From Propionibacteriaceae bacterium (GTDB lineage Bacteria; Actinomycetota; Actinomycetes; Propionibacteriales; Propionibacteriaceae): a stretch of 15,911 nucleotides of DNA. The notes under the pieces are model-generated. The model ran no database searches. It had not been told where the DNA came from and saw only the letters and a list, made by a program, of their open reading frames with translations. Shown here one piece after another: positions 1-7,428 of the stretch. Position 1 is the first letter of the stretch. The number at the start of each line of letters is the position of its first letter. The stretch lies in the NCBI GenBank assembly GCA_031287505.1, contig JAITSW010000134.1, forward strand, positions 1 to 15,911, given 5' to 3'. A program made the position numbers and the translations under genes.

Positions 1-603
1 GAAGACATGGGCGTGAAGCTCGGTGAAGCTGCTGTGGCATTGCTGACCAAGGTTAACGGCTCCCCCAAGGGCAATATTGTCGAGCTTGTCGGCGTTTTGG
101 GCTCATCTCCGCAGATCGCCATGGACAAGGGCTTCAAGTCGGTTATCGAAGCCCATCCCGACATCAAGATCCTTGATGCCCAGGACGGTGACAACAAGCG
201 CGCCCCCGGCATGCAGATCATGGAAGACTACTTGAGCCGCTTCGGCAAGGGTCAGATCGATATGGTTTGGGCGCAGAATGACGAGATGGGCCTTGGCGCG
301 CTCAAGGCCATTCAGGATGTCGGACGCGATGAGTTAGTCGGCCGCATCATTTCTAAGGACGGCCAGATTGAGGCTATCGAGCAGGTTGCCGCAGGCGCCT
401 TCGCCACTGTTTGCACCAACACCCCGTACTTTGGCCCCATCATCCTCCCCTACGTCCAAGACATCTTGGCTGGCAAAGAGGTGCCCACCAATCCAGATAA
501 GCCTTTCGCTTGCTTCAATAATTTGACCGATCAAGGCTTGGCTGAAGCCAAGGCACAGTACGAAGAACTCAAAGCTGCCGGCGCGAAGTTCGCCAACCGC
601 TAA
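1..603 (+). CDS. Sugar ABC transporter substrate-binding protein, C-terminal part (5' end outside window)
   Basis: The reading frame is open from the first base, so the visible 200 residues are the C-terminal part of a longer protein; the ATG at base 7 is internal. The sequence fits the second lobe of a type I periplasmic binding protein of the ribose/galactose class (Peripla_BP_4). Visible features are a strand ending in VELVGVLGSSP, then a helix with the family-typical 'MDKGFKSVIEAHPDIKIL', then 'MVWAQNDEMGLGALKAIQDVGR', where the N-D pair of the sugar-binding site is expected, and 'DGQIEAIEQVAAG'. In a Gram-positive host it would be a lipoprotein outside the membrane that passes substrate to the two permeases encoded downstream. 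It is followed by a stem-loop and then the ATPase gene, the usual order in this operon class. The substrate is undetermined. The family call is secure; any specific sugar would be a guess. Confidence 0.93.
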   Translation, partial: EDMGVKLGEAAVALLTKVNGSPKGNIVELVGVLGSSPQIAMDKGFKSVIEAHPDIKILDAQDGDNKRAPGMQIMEDYLSRFGKGQIDMVWAQNDEMGLGALKAIQDVGRDELVGRIISKDGQIEAIEQVAAGAFATVCTNTPYFGPIILPYVQDILAGKEVPTNPDKPFACFNNLTDQGLAEAKAQYEELKAAGAKFANR

Positions 604-628
604 TCAAGAGTCACACGCGTAACTATTT

Positions 629-662
629 GCTGGGTATCGGGGGAAAGCTCCCGATACCCAGC
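629..662 (+). other. Stem-loop between binding-protein and ATPase genes
   Basis: A perfect 13-bp inverted repeat (GCTGGGTATCGGG at 629-641 and its complement at 650-662) encloses an 8-base loop, starting 25 bases after the binding-protein stop codon. No T-tract follows it (the next bases are tctaaaactc). It could be a partial terminator or an mRNA 3'-end stabiliser. Such structures are known in many ABC operons to keep the binding protein more abundant than the membrane subunits. The stem is seen directly; the role is inferred. Confidence 0.75.
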
Positions 663-671
663 TCTAAAACT

Positions 672-697
672 CATCTCTTTCCACCCATCTCTTTCCA
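672..697 (+). repeat. Tandem 12-base pyrimidine-rich direct repeat
   Basis: CATCTCTTTCCA occurs at 672-683 and again at 686-697, two bases apart, in the leader just before the ribosome-binding region of the ATPase gene. It may be a slippage duplication or an RNA-binding element; nothing in the sequence decides between these. Confidence 0.6.
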
Positions 698-716
698 AAA
701 CGAAGGCTAGGTTACC

Positions 717-2255
717 GTGGCAGCAGACACCACCGCCCCTGTGATACTTCAGGCGAGCGGACTAACTAAGCGGTATGCCGGCGTTACCGCTCTGGCCGGT
801 GTTGATTTTGATTTGCGTGAAGGCGAAGTCCATTGCCTTGTCGGTGAAAACGGCGCAGGAAAATCCACACTGATTAAAATTCTTACCGGAGTGGTTACTC
901 CCGATGCTGGAACCATCACAGTTGCGGATAAGGATTTGACCTCCTCAACTATTAAAGAACGCCGTGACGCTGGTATCTCAGTGATTTACCAAGATCTGAA
1001 TCTGGTGCAGCAACTCACCGTCACAGAAAACATCTTCTTGGGGAACGAGCCGACAACGAAGTCCGGAGCCCTAGACAAGCAACGGATGCGAGCCGAGGCT
1101 AGGCAACTCATCGAAACTCTGGGGGTGGATTTTCCAGTTACGAGCCGCGTGGATGACCTGGGAATCTCACTGCAACAGCTCACTGCCACCGCCCGTGCGC
1201 TCTCCCTCGGCGGTCGCATCCTAATTATGGATGAACCATCTGCCGTCCTCGGCGGGAAAGAACTGGAAGTACTCTTTGCCGTAGTCAAGCGCCTTACCGA
1301 GCAAGGTATCGCCGTCATCTATATCTCACACCGGTTGGAAGAGATTTTCCACATCGGAGATCGCGTCACGGTCTTGCGTGATGGCCAGTACATCAGCACT
1401 TCTAAAGTTAAAGATATTGATCAAAAAGAGCTCATCCGCCAGATGGTTGGCCGCGACATTGAGGGCTTTCAAAATTTGGATATCGATGCCGAAAAGGGTG
1501 CCGAAATCATTCGTTTGGAAAATGTAACCCGCAAAGGCGTCTTACATGACATCTCACTGAGCATCCGCGAGGGCGAAGTCGTAGGCATCTCTGGTTTGGT
1601 CGGTGCCGGACGTACGGAACTTGCCCGAGTCATCATGGGGATGGATCATTTTGATACTGGCCAAATCTATTTCTTAGGTAAAAAAACCAATATTTCTAGT
1701 GCCACAAAGGCCGTGCGGCTGGGTATAGCTTTAGTGCCCGAAGATCGCCGCGCCGAGGGCATCATCCCGATGCTTTCGGTTCGCGATAATGGAGCGCTAT
1801 CGCTAGTGCAGCGAATGACGAAGTTTGGAGTAATCGCTTTCAAGGCGATGTTTGCAAAAGTAAACAAGCTTGCTAACGAGATGGCAATCAAAGTTCCCGA
1901 TTTACGTGACCCTGTGTCTGGCCTTTCTGGAGGCAACCAGCAAAAGGTTGTCTTGACTAAATGCTTAGCCACCGATTGCAAACTACTCATCATGGATGAG
2001 CCAACCGTAGGTATCGATGTCGGCGCAAAGAAGGAAATCTACAACATCATTGCCGACCTGAAACGACGCGGCATCGGGGTGCTGGTAATCTCCTCTGAAT
2101 TGCCCGAAATCTTAGCTATCTCAGACCGCATTTTAGTGATGAGCGTCGGACGTATCCGCGGTGAAGTTGATCCCCGCCTCACCACTCAAGAAGAGATATT
2201 AAATCTTGCCATTCCGCCCATGGAGGCCCTAACTGAAGTAGGAGGCGAACAATGA
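717..2255 (+). CDS. Sugar ABC transporter ATPase, two fused nucleotide-binding domains (RbsA/MglA family)
   Basis: This 512-residue cytoplasmic ATPase energises sugar import through the two downstream permeases; its length matches RbsA/MglA/AraG. In NBD1 the Walker A motif is GENGAGKST (43-51), the Q-loop YQD lies near 92, Walker B is ILIMDEP (168-174), and the switch histidine is H205. In NBD2 the P-loop is the family-typical GLVGAGRTEL (293-302, Arg in place of Lys), the signature LSGGNQQ is at 403-409, the DEP is at 427-429, and the switch position is Ser (ISSE). The odd point is the NBD1 signature: LGISLQQ (148-154) replaces the usual LSIGEQQ/LSVGEQQ. The GTG start at 717 has AAGG at 703-706 upstream. 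The stop overlaps the start of the first permease (ATGA), implying translational coupling. The family is certain; the sugar is unknown. Confidence 0.97.
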   Translation: MAADTTAPVILQASGLTKRYAGVTALAGVDFDLREGEVHCLVGENGAGKSTLIKILTGVVTPDAGTITVADKDLTSSTIKERRDAGISVIYQDLNLVQQLTVTENIFLGNEPTTKSGALDKQRMRAEARQLIETLGVDFPVTSRVDDLGISLQQLTATARALSLGGRILIMDEPSAVLGGKELEVLFAVVKRLTEQGIAVIYISHRLEEIFHIGDRVTVLRDGQYISTSKVKDIDQKELIRQMVGRDIEGFQNLDIDAEKGAEIIRLENVTRKGVLHDISLSIREGEVVGISGLVGAGRTELARVIMGMDHFDTGQIYFLGKKTNISSATKAVRLGIALVPEDRRAEGIIPMLSVRDNGALSLVQRMTKFGVIAFKAMFAKVNKLANEMAIKVPDLRDPVSGLSGGNQQKVVLTKCLATDCKLLIMDEPTVGIDVGAKKEIYNIIADLKRRGIGVLVISSELPEILAISDRILVMSVGRIRGEVDPRLTTQEEILNLAIPPMEALTEVGGEQ

Positions 2256-3211
2256 GCACCCAAGCAGTGGCTCCACTCAAGCTCTCCGACCGTCTAGTTG
2301 CCAATAAGCACATAGCTATTGATTACATGGCCTGGATCTTGCTGGTCTTGCTTGTCATAGTTGGCTTCGCCATGAAAGGCACGTTGTTCATCTCAGTAGA
2401 CAACTTGGGCAACATCGTTGAACAGTCAGCAATTATCGGCGTGCTGGCTATTGGGCAATTCGTCGTCGTGCTGACCGGAGGCATTGACCTCTCAGTAGGC
2501 GCAAATATGGCGATGATGGCGATGATTTGCGGCTTAACCATGCCGTTTGGAATCTTCGGCTCGGTAGCAGCGACACTGCTAGCTGGAATCATCATCGGCT
2601 TGATTGCGGGAGTGGTCATCGCTTATGGCTCGCTCCCCCCGTTTATCGTCACCTTCGCAATGATGTTTGTCTGCCGCGGCCTGGCACTCACCGTTACCGC
2701 TGGCGAATCCGTCAGCGCTATTGACAGCCCCATTACCGCCGTCGGATACGGCTGGCCACACTGGGCAATCTGGCTAATCGTTGCCGGGATCATTTGGTAC
2801 ATACTTGTTAAAACGCGCACCGGGACAAAGATTTACGCTGTCGGCGGGAACATTGAAGCTGCCCGCGTCTCCGGTATCAATACCAAACGCATTTTGGTGC
2901 TGGTTTACGTGATTTCCGGGGTCTGCGGCGCCGTGGCCGGCATGCTCGCCCTAGCGCGAAACGGTGTGGCTATGCCTACCTCTGGAAGCGGCTATGAAAT
3001 GCAAACTATTGCGGCCGTCGTATTGGGTGGTATCAGCCTGTTTGGCGGAGAAGGTAAGTTCACCGGCGCTGTTGCAGGTGTGGTCTTTGTCACCATGCTT
3101 CGCAACATCTTGGATTCAAATAATGCCGACCCGTTTTGGGCATTCTGCGTCATCGGCATCGTGCTGTGGATAGCGGTAATTCTGCGCGGCCTGATAGAGA
3201 GGATTCGATAA
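2252..3211 (+). CDS. Sugar ABC transporter permease 1 (RbsC family, BPD_transp_2)
   Basis: This 319-residue polytopic membrane protein is close in length to E. coli RbsC. It is strongly hydrophobic, with many membrane segments (for example about 27-46, 60-80, 102-124, 171-186, 213-235, 255-283 and 296-312). RbsC-family signatures are GGIDLSVG (76-83), the cytoplasmic coupling-loop motif TGTKIYAVGGN (190-200) followed by EAARVSGI, and AAVVLGGISLFGG near 254-266. It forms the translocation path with the second permease and is driven by the upstream ATPase. The ATG overlaps the ATPase stop by 4 bases and is preceded by a strong GGAGG at 2241-2245. Its sequence is clearly different from the second permease, so a heteromeric channel is likely. 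The substrate is unknown. Confidence 0.96.
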   Translation: MSTQAVAPLKLSDRLVANKHIAIDYMAWILLVLLVIVGFAMKGTLFISVDNLGNIVEQSAIIGVLAIGQFVVVLTGGIDLSVGANMAMMAMICGLTMPFGIFGSVAATLLAGIIIGLIAGVVIAYGSLPPFIVTFAMMFVCRGLALTVTAGESVSAIDSPITAVGYGWPHWAIWLIVAGIIWYILVKTRTGTKIYAVGGNIEAARVSGINTKRILVLVYVISGVCGAVAGMLALARNGVAMPTSGSGYEMQTIAAVVLGGISLFGGEGKFTGAVAGVVFVTMLRNILDSNNADPFWAFCVIGIVLWIAVILRGLIERIR

Positions 3212-3213
3212 CG

Positions 3214-4236
3214 ATGAGCAGTTCACCTGAATTACTGGAAGAAACTCCCGCAGTCCATACTCCTGCGCCAGGCCCTAAAGAGCAAACCTATAAGATGCGA
3301 GCCGTCTTGCAGAAGTACGCGTTGGTGCTAGTGCTGTTGGTATTGGCTGTTTTTGCCAATATTAAATCTGAGGGCTCGTTCTTGACTCCGCAGAACATTA
3401 TGAATGTTCTTACCCAGAACGCGGTGCTTGGGGTGCTTGCCGTTGGCCAGACATTGATTATTCTCACAGCCGGCATTGACCTATCTTTAGGTTCGATCAC
3501 TGCCCTAGCGGCGGTGACTACCTTGACTTTCCAAGGGTTGGGTTTCTTCCCGTCCTTGCTGATCGGGTTTGGAGTGGGAATGCTGGCTGGGCTGGTGAAT
3601 GGCCTATTGGTGTCTTACGGCCGCGTTCCGGCATTCATCGCAACTCTGGGCATGATGCAAGTCGCAATGGGGTTGGCCTACGTCATCTCAAAGGGCTTCT
3701 CCATTGACGACAAAGACCATGTGGGCTTACTGCTCGGTGAAGACAAACTCTTTGGATTTGTGCCCTCTGTGGTCATCGTCTGGGCGTTGGTTACGATCAT
3801 CGCCTGGTTTATCACCAAGAAGATGAAATATGGCTCTTATATCTATGCCGTAGGCGGCAACCCGAGGACGGCGAAAGCATCAGGCATTCCAGTCAACCGA
3901 ACGCTGATTTTCGTCTATATGTTTGGTGGGCTATGCGCCGCGATAGGTGCCATCTTGTACATCAACCGGTATGGCAACGCCGAGCCGTCAATTGGCAATA
4001 TTGCCACCTTGAGCATGTCTATGGCTCCGGTAGTCGTGGGCGGCACCAGCCTCTTTGGCGGTAGCGGCGGCGTTTGGAAAACCATCGTCGGTGTACTGAT
4101 TTTGGGCGTACTCTCCAACATCATGGTGCTCATGGGTGTCCCGCAAAACCCACAGCAAATCGTCCAAGGCGCAATCATCATCTTGGTGGTATTCATGTTT
4201 GCCTGGCAAGAACGCCGCAGCCGAATAAGGCAATAA
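3214..4236 (+). CDS. Sugar ABC transporter permease 2 (RbsC family, BPD_transp_2)
   Basis: This 340-residue membrane permease is the partner of permease 1. Signatures are AGIDLSLG (86-93), KYGSYIYAVGGN (205-216) followed by KASGIPVNRT, and APVVVGGTSLFGG (271-283). It starts with a polar, Pro-rich tail of about 28 residues before the first membrane segment (about 33-50). The frame is open further upstream, to an ATG at 3136 inside permease 1. The ATG at 3214 is preferred because it lies 2 bases after the permease 1 stop with GAGAGGA at 3197-3203 upstream, and because the extra 26 residues are not permease-like. Sugar importers with two different permease genes are known (for example LsrC/LsrD and RhaP/RhaQ); this pair looks like that type. 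Substrate undetermined. Confidence 0.96.
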   Translation: MSSSPELLEETPAVHTPAPGPKEQTYKMRAVLQKYALVLVLLVLAVFANIKSEGSFLTPQNIMNVLTQNAVLGVLAVGQTLIILTAGIDLSLGSITALAAVTTLTFQGLGFFPSLLIGFGVGMLAGLVNGLLVSYGRVPAFIATLGMMQVAMGLAYVISKGFSIDDKDHVGLLLGEDKLFGFVPSVVIVWALVTIIAWFITKKMKYGSYIYAVGGNPRTAKASGIPVNRTLIFVYMFGGLCAAIGAILYINRYGNAEPSIGNIATLSMSMAPVVVGGTSLFGGSGGVWKTIVGVLILGVLSNIMVLMGVPQNPQQIVQGAIIILVVFMFAWQERRSRIRQ

Positions 4237-4257
4237 CTAACAAATTAGGAAATAAAA

Positions 4258-4665
4258 ATGACTCAATTAACCATTGCTGCTGCTAGGGCATTGACTCAAA
4301 CAGCCGAAGCAAAAGCTGCCGAAATTGGCATTACTATCTGCACTGCTTTCGTAGATGCAGGAGGAAACCTCGTCGCTTTCTCCAAAATGGATGGCACCCA
4401 ATTGGCTTCCTCCGCCCTGGCTCAAGCAAAGGCCTACTCGGCTGTTGCTTTCCGCAGGCCAAGTAAAGACATGTTCGAGGTAAGCCAGCCTGGGCAGAGC
4501 GGGTATGCCCTGCAAGATGTCGATCCGCGCTTCGTCTTCGCTGGCGGCGGCATTCCCCTCTTTGACGGCGATGCACTCGTCGGCGCCATCGGTATTTCCG
4601 GCGGGAGCGCTGACGAAGACCAGGCCTGTGCCGAAGCAGCCGTGAAGACTTTCAACAACAACTAA
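4258..4665 (+). CDS. Small GlcG/HbpS-like protein (DUF336, PF03928 family)
   Basis: This soluble protein of 135 residues has no signal peptide or membrane segment. It has the pattern of the GlcG/HbpS/PduO-C family: 'AAEIGITICTAFVDAGGNLVAF' and 'MDGTQLASSALAQAKAYSAVAFRRPS' in the N-terminal half, then 'GGGIPLFDGDALVGAIGISGGSADEDQACAEAAV' near the C terminus. Family members bind haem or corrinoids in some cases (HbpS, PduO C-terminal domain). Many others, like GlcG, sit in catabolic operons with no settled function. AGGA at 4247-4250 is spaced 7 bases from the ATG. It lies between the transporter and the dehydrogenases, so it is presumably made with them. A role as a metabolite-binding or accessory protein of the pathway is inference only. 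Confidence 0.88.
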   Translation: MTQLTIAAARALTQTAEAKAAEIGITICTAFVDAGGNLVAFSKMDGTQLASSALAQAKAYSAVAFRRPSKDMFEVSQPGQSGYALQDVDPRFVFAGGGIPLFDGDALVGAIGISGGSADEDQACAEAAVKTFNNN

Positions 4666-4680
4666 CAATAGGAGAAAGAA

Positions 4681-5433
4681 ATGTTTGAACTAACCGATAA
4701 AATTGCTGTCGTAACTGGAGCCTCGCGGGGCTTGGGCAAGGCTATTGCTTTGGCTTTGGCTGATGCTGGCGCTCACGTAGCGCTGGTGGGGACGTCCCCT
4801 GAAAAGGCCGAGGAAGTTGCTACCCTCATCCGTGCCAAAGGCCGCAAAGCCGTCGTCGTCGAGTTGGATATGCGCGATGTTCCGGCCATTGCCCCGGCAT
4901 TCGCCAAGGTGGCCGCCGAGCTGGGCACCGTAGACATTCTCGTCAACAATGCCGGCACCAACCAGACCGAGCCTTCGGTAGACGTGAAGCAGGAAACCTG
5001 GGATCGCCTCTTCGAGGTGAACCTACGCGCCCCCTTCTTCTGCTCACAGGCCGTAGCTCCAGCCATGATCGGCAAGGGCGCCGGGAAAATCATCAACATC
5101 ACTTCGGATGCCGGCTCAAAAGGCTACTCCGAACACGCTGTCTATGGCGCCACTAAAGGCGGCCTGATTCAGCTTACCCGCGACCTCGCGGTTGAATGGG
5201 CTCCAAAGGGTATTCAAGTTAACTCGGTTGCCCCGGGCGCGTCCTGGACAGATATGACCTCTCCGGCGATGCAGATTCCAGAAGTGGCGAAGTCAATCCT
5301 CAGCCGCGGCGTTTCCCCCCGTATTACCGATCCTGAAGAAGTTGCGGCAGCAGTTGTCTACCTCGCCTCTAAAGAAGCAGATCAGGTGATCGGCGTCACG
5401 CTCTACGTTGACGGCGGATCCAACGCTCAGTAA
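4681..5433 (+). CDS. Short-chain dehydrogenase/reductase 1 (classical SDR)
   Basis: This 250-residue cytoplasmic NAD(P)-dependent oxidoreductase has a Rossmann fold. The cofactor motif TGASRGLG is at 12-19, the structural NNAG at 89-92, and the catalytic Ser142, Tyr155 and Lys159 (YGATK) are all present. The C terminus ends in the typical 'GVTLYVDGGSNAQ'. The length and overall pattern resemble gluconate 5-dehydrogenase, KduD and FabG-type enzymes. In this operon it most likely oxidises or reduces the imported sugar, polyol or sugar acid. The family name alone does not fix the substrate, and a FabG role in lipid synthesis is unlikely in this context. GGAGA at 4671 lies just before the ATG, 15 bases after the GlcG-like gene. 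Confidence 0.93.
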   Translation: MFELTDKIAVVTGASRGLGKAIALALADAGAHVALVGTSPEKAEEVATLIRAKGRKAVVVELDMRDVPAIAPAFAKVAAELGTVDILVNNAGTNQTEPSVDVKQETWDRLFEVNLRAPFFCSQAVAPAMIGKGAGKIINITSDAGSKGYSEHAVYGATKGGLIQLTRDLAVEWAPKGIQVNSVAPGASWTDMTSPAMQIPEVAKSILSRGVSPRITDPEEVAAAVVYLASKEADQVIGVTLYVDGGSNAQ

Positions 5434-5452
5434 TTATTTAGAAAGAGAAGAA

Positions 5453-6187
5453 ATGACCGCGAAACTGTCGGGCCAGGTAGCTCTGATTACCGGCTCCTCC
5501 GGTGGAATCGGGAGAGCCAGCGTGCTTGCCCTCGCCGCCGAAGGGGCAGCCGTGCTGGGTGTCAGCCGCAGCCTAGAAGGCAGCGACATCCTTGCCAGAG
5601 AAGCAGCCGGGCTGGGGGGAAAGTACATCCACGTCACCGGAGATGCCCGAGATGCCAAAGTGGCTCAAGCAGCGGCAGCGCAAACCTTGGAGGCTTTTGG
5701 CCAGATCGACATCTTGGTGAACAATGCCGGCGTGGGGCACTATGACGATTTCGTCAATGCGAGTGAAGAGCTCTACGACGAAATCATGGACACCTCCATG
5801 CGCACGACCTTCCTCTTCACGCAGCAGGTCGTCCCGCACATGATTGGCCGCCGCAAAGGCCTAATCATTCAGATTGCCTCACAAGCTGGAATCCAAGGTT
5901 TCCCCAGAGAATCGGTCTACTGCGCTGCCAAGCATGCGCAGGTGGGTTTCTCCCGAGCCCTGCGCCGAGAGCTGCAGCCGCATGGCATCAAGGTATCCGC
6001 GATCTGCCCGGCGGCTGTGAAGACGAATTTCGCCTACAACCGCGGCCGTGATGATGAGTTTTACTCGCATGACGACTATTTTCTGCGGGCAGAAGATGTC
6101 GCAGACGTGGTGTGCTTCTTGGCGACGGGCCACCCTGGCGCACGTTTGCCCGAAATAAGCATGATGTCTGTGGGCGAGGCGTTGTAA
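5453..6187 (+). CDS. Short-chain dehydrogenase/reductase 2 (classical SDR)
   Basis: This second SDR, 244 residues, is only distantly similar to the first. The cofactor motif TGSSGGIG is at 13-20, NNAG at 90-93, and the catalytic residues are Ser143, Tyr156 and Lys160 (YCAAK). Its C terminus lacks the usual 'VDGG' and ends 'PEISMMSVGEAL', closer to the YdfG/serine-dehydrogenase-like branch. The frame opens at an ATG (5408) inside the preceding gene, but the ATG at 5453 has an AGAGAAG ribosome site at 5444-5450 and leaves a normal SDR N terminus, so it is chosen. Two SDRs side by side suggest sequential oxidation and reduction of one substrate, such as epimerisation through a keto intermediate; this is inference. 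Confidence 0.92.
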   Translation: MTAKLSGQVALITGSSGGIGRASVLALAAEGAAVLGVSRSLEGSDILAREAAGLGGKYIHVTGDARDAKVAQAAAAQTLEAFGQIDILVNNAGVGHYDDFVNASEELYDEIMDTSMRTTFLFTQQVVPHMIGRRKGLIIQIASQAGIQGFPRESVYCAAKHAQVGFSRALRRELQPHGIKVSAICPAAVKTNFAYNRGRDDEFYSHDDYFLRAEDVADVVCFLATGHPGARLPEISMMSVGEAL

Positions 6188-6194
6188 ACTTTCT

Positions 6195-6229
6195 TTGATC
6201 GTAAAGCCCCTCTCAAGGTTTTCGATCAA
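6195..6229. promoter_or_regulatory. Inverted repeat TTGATCG...CGATCAA ahead of the lacI-type gene
   Basis: TTGATCG (6195-6201) and CGATCAA (6223-6229) form a dyad. It extends to TTGATCGtAAA against TTTTCGATCAA with one mismatch, with 13 bases between the extended arms. It lies in the 69 bases between the second SDR and the regulator, so it could be an operator for autoregulation or a weak hairpin at the end of the catabolic transcript. No T-tract or clear promoter is visible. Confidence 0.45.
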
Positions 6230-6256
6230 TTCCGAATGCAAAGGATTGGATGAGAG

Positions 6257-7348
6257 TTGAGGGAAAAACGCGGTCAACGCGTCACGCTGCAATCGATAGC
6301 CGACGTATTGGGTGTCTCCCGCACGACTGTTTCTAACGCCTACAATCGTCCGGAACACCTATCAGAGGAGTTGCTCCAAGCGGTCTTTGACACTGCCGAA
6401 AGACTGGGGTACTCCGGCCCAGACCCATTGGCCCACAAACTGCGCACCGGTAGGAGCGCGGCAGTGGGGCTGGTCTCCACCGATTCCCTCCCCTATGCCT
6501 TCCAAGACGAAGCCAGCTCTGGCTTTTTGCAGGGTGTGGCTTTGGCCTGTGAGCGCGCTGCGACATCGCTCCTATTGATGCCGCTGGTGATGGATCGCGA
6601 AGACTCCATAGCCCAGATTGACCGAGCCGCGGTGGACTCGATGATCATTTATTGCATTGCAGACAATGACCGGGCACTAGCCGCTGTGCTCAAGCGCCGG
6701 ATTCCGGTGGTGATAGTCGACGGCCCACGCGAGGTTCCCGGCACCGATTGGGTGGGCTTGGACCAAATAGCCGCCTCCGCTGAGACTGCCCGCCTGATAG
6801 CCGCCCTCGGACATCGTGAAGTCGCAATACTGTGCCACCGGCTCTCTGACGAGGTTTATATCGGCAATGTTGATGATCGCAGACTCGCCGAAGCCACCTA
6901 TCCCGTCCAACGCGAGCGAGTCGCCGGCTTCAAGGAAGAATTCCTCCGGGTCACCCAAGGCCAGGGAATAGTCCATATCGCTGAACGCGTCGTCTCCGAC
7001 ATAGCTTCTGGACGCGCGGGAGCAGACGCCATAATGCGCGACTTCCCAAACGTGACGGCGATCATCTGCACTTGCGATGCGCTAGCCCAAGGAGTGATGG
7101 CAGCGGCGGGTCTGCGGGGCTTGCGCGTCCCCGAAGATCTTTCCGTTACCGGCTTTGACGATATTCCCTCGGCTAAAGCGGCCGGAATCACCACGGTTTG
7201 GCAACCCCTAGTCGAAAAGGGCGAAGTGGCCGGGGAGATGCTCTTGGGCCACCCACAGGTTCTAGGCAGCCGAGAGCATGCGCTACCCACCCGCCTAGTG
7301 GTGCGAAGCACCACCGGCCCCGCACCCAGACGCGCGGCGGCTGCTTGA
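6257..7348 (+). CDS. LacI/GalR-family transcriptional regulator 1
   Basis: This 363-residue DNA-binding regulator is likely the local repressor of the sugar operon. An N-terminal LacI-type helix-turn-helix is clear: TLQSIADVLGVSRTTVSNAYNRP (about 10-32), then the hinge region 'AERLGYSGPDPLAHKLRTGRS'. The rest is a sugar-binding-protein-like effector domain (VGLVSTDSLPY...; 'DLSVTGFDDIPSAKAAGITTV' near 297-317). An in-frame TGA at 6251-6253 excludes a start further upstream. The TTG at 6257 is therefore the best start, with AAGGA at 6241-6245. It is the last gene before a strong terminator. The effector is probably the imported compound or its first product. Confidence 0.94.
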   Translation: MREKRGQRVTLQSIADVLGVSRTTVSNAYNRPEHLSEELLQAVFDTAERLGYSGPDPLAHKLRTGRSAAVGLVSTDSLPYAFQDEASSGFLQGVALACERAATSLLLMPLVMDREDSIAQIDRAAVDSMIIYCIADNDRALAAVLKRRIPVVIVDGPREVPGTDWVGLDQIAASAETARLIAALGHREVAILCHRLSDEVYIGNVDDRRLAEATYPVQRERVAGFKEEFLRVTQGQGIVHIAERVVSDIASGRAGADAIMRDFPNVTAIICTCDALAQGVMAAAGLRGLRVPEDLSVTGFDDIPSAKAAGITTVWQPLVEKGEVAGEMLLGHPQVLGSREHALPTRLVVRSTTGPAPRRAAAA

Positions 7349-7378
7349 GCCGAGTCGCCAACACCCGGTTTTAACGGT

Positions 7379-7413
7379 TTTGTGGCGCCTGGGGATCCCC
7401 CAGGCGCCACAAA
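7379..7413. terminator. Probable bidirectional terminator at the convergence point
   Basis: A perfect 16-bp inverted repeat (TTTGTGGCGCCTGGGG at 7379-7394 and its complement at 7398-7413) has a 3-base loop (ATC). It lies between two convergent genes: 30 bases after the LacI stop on the + strand and 15 bases after the tctC stop on the - strand. The GC-rich core is flanked by T and A runs that are part of the stem, and no separate T-tract follows on either strand. Actinobacterial terminators often lack one. Confidence 0.85.
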
Positions 7414-7428
7414 CGGCCAATCGGCAGT

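Noticed and set aside
3136..3213. Upstream extension of permease 2
   Set aside because: Would overlap permease 1 by 76 bases, adds non-permease-like sequence, and the ATG at 3214 has a good ribosome site.
4267..4668. Antisense open frame covering the GlcG-like gene
   Set aside because: Mirror of a recognisable protein in GC-rich DNA; no motif, no own context.
5879..6358. Antisense 159-codon open frame on the - strand
   Set aside because: It lies opposite the second SDR and the start of LacI regulator 1, which have clear family motifs; its translation resembles no family and it has no ribosome site.
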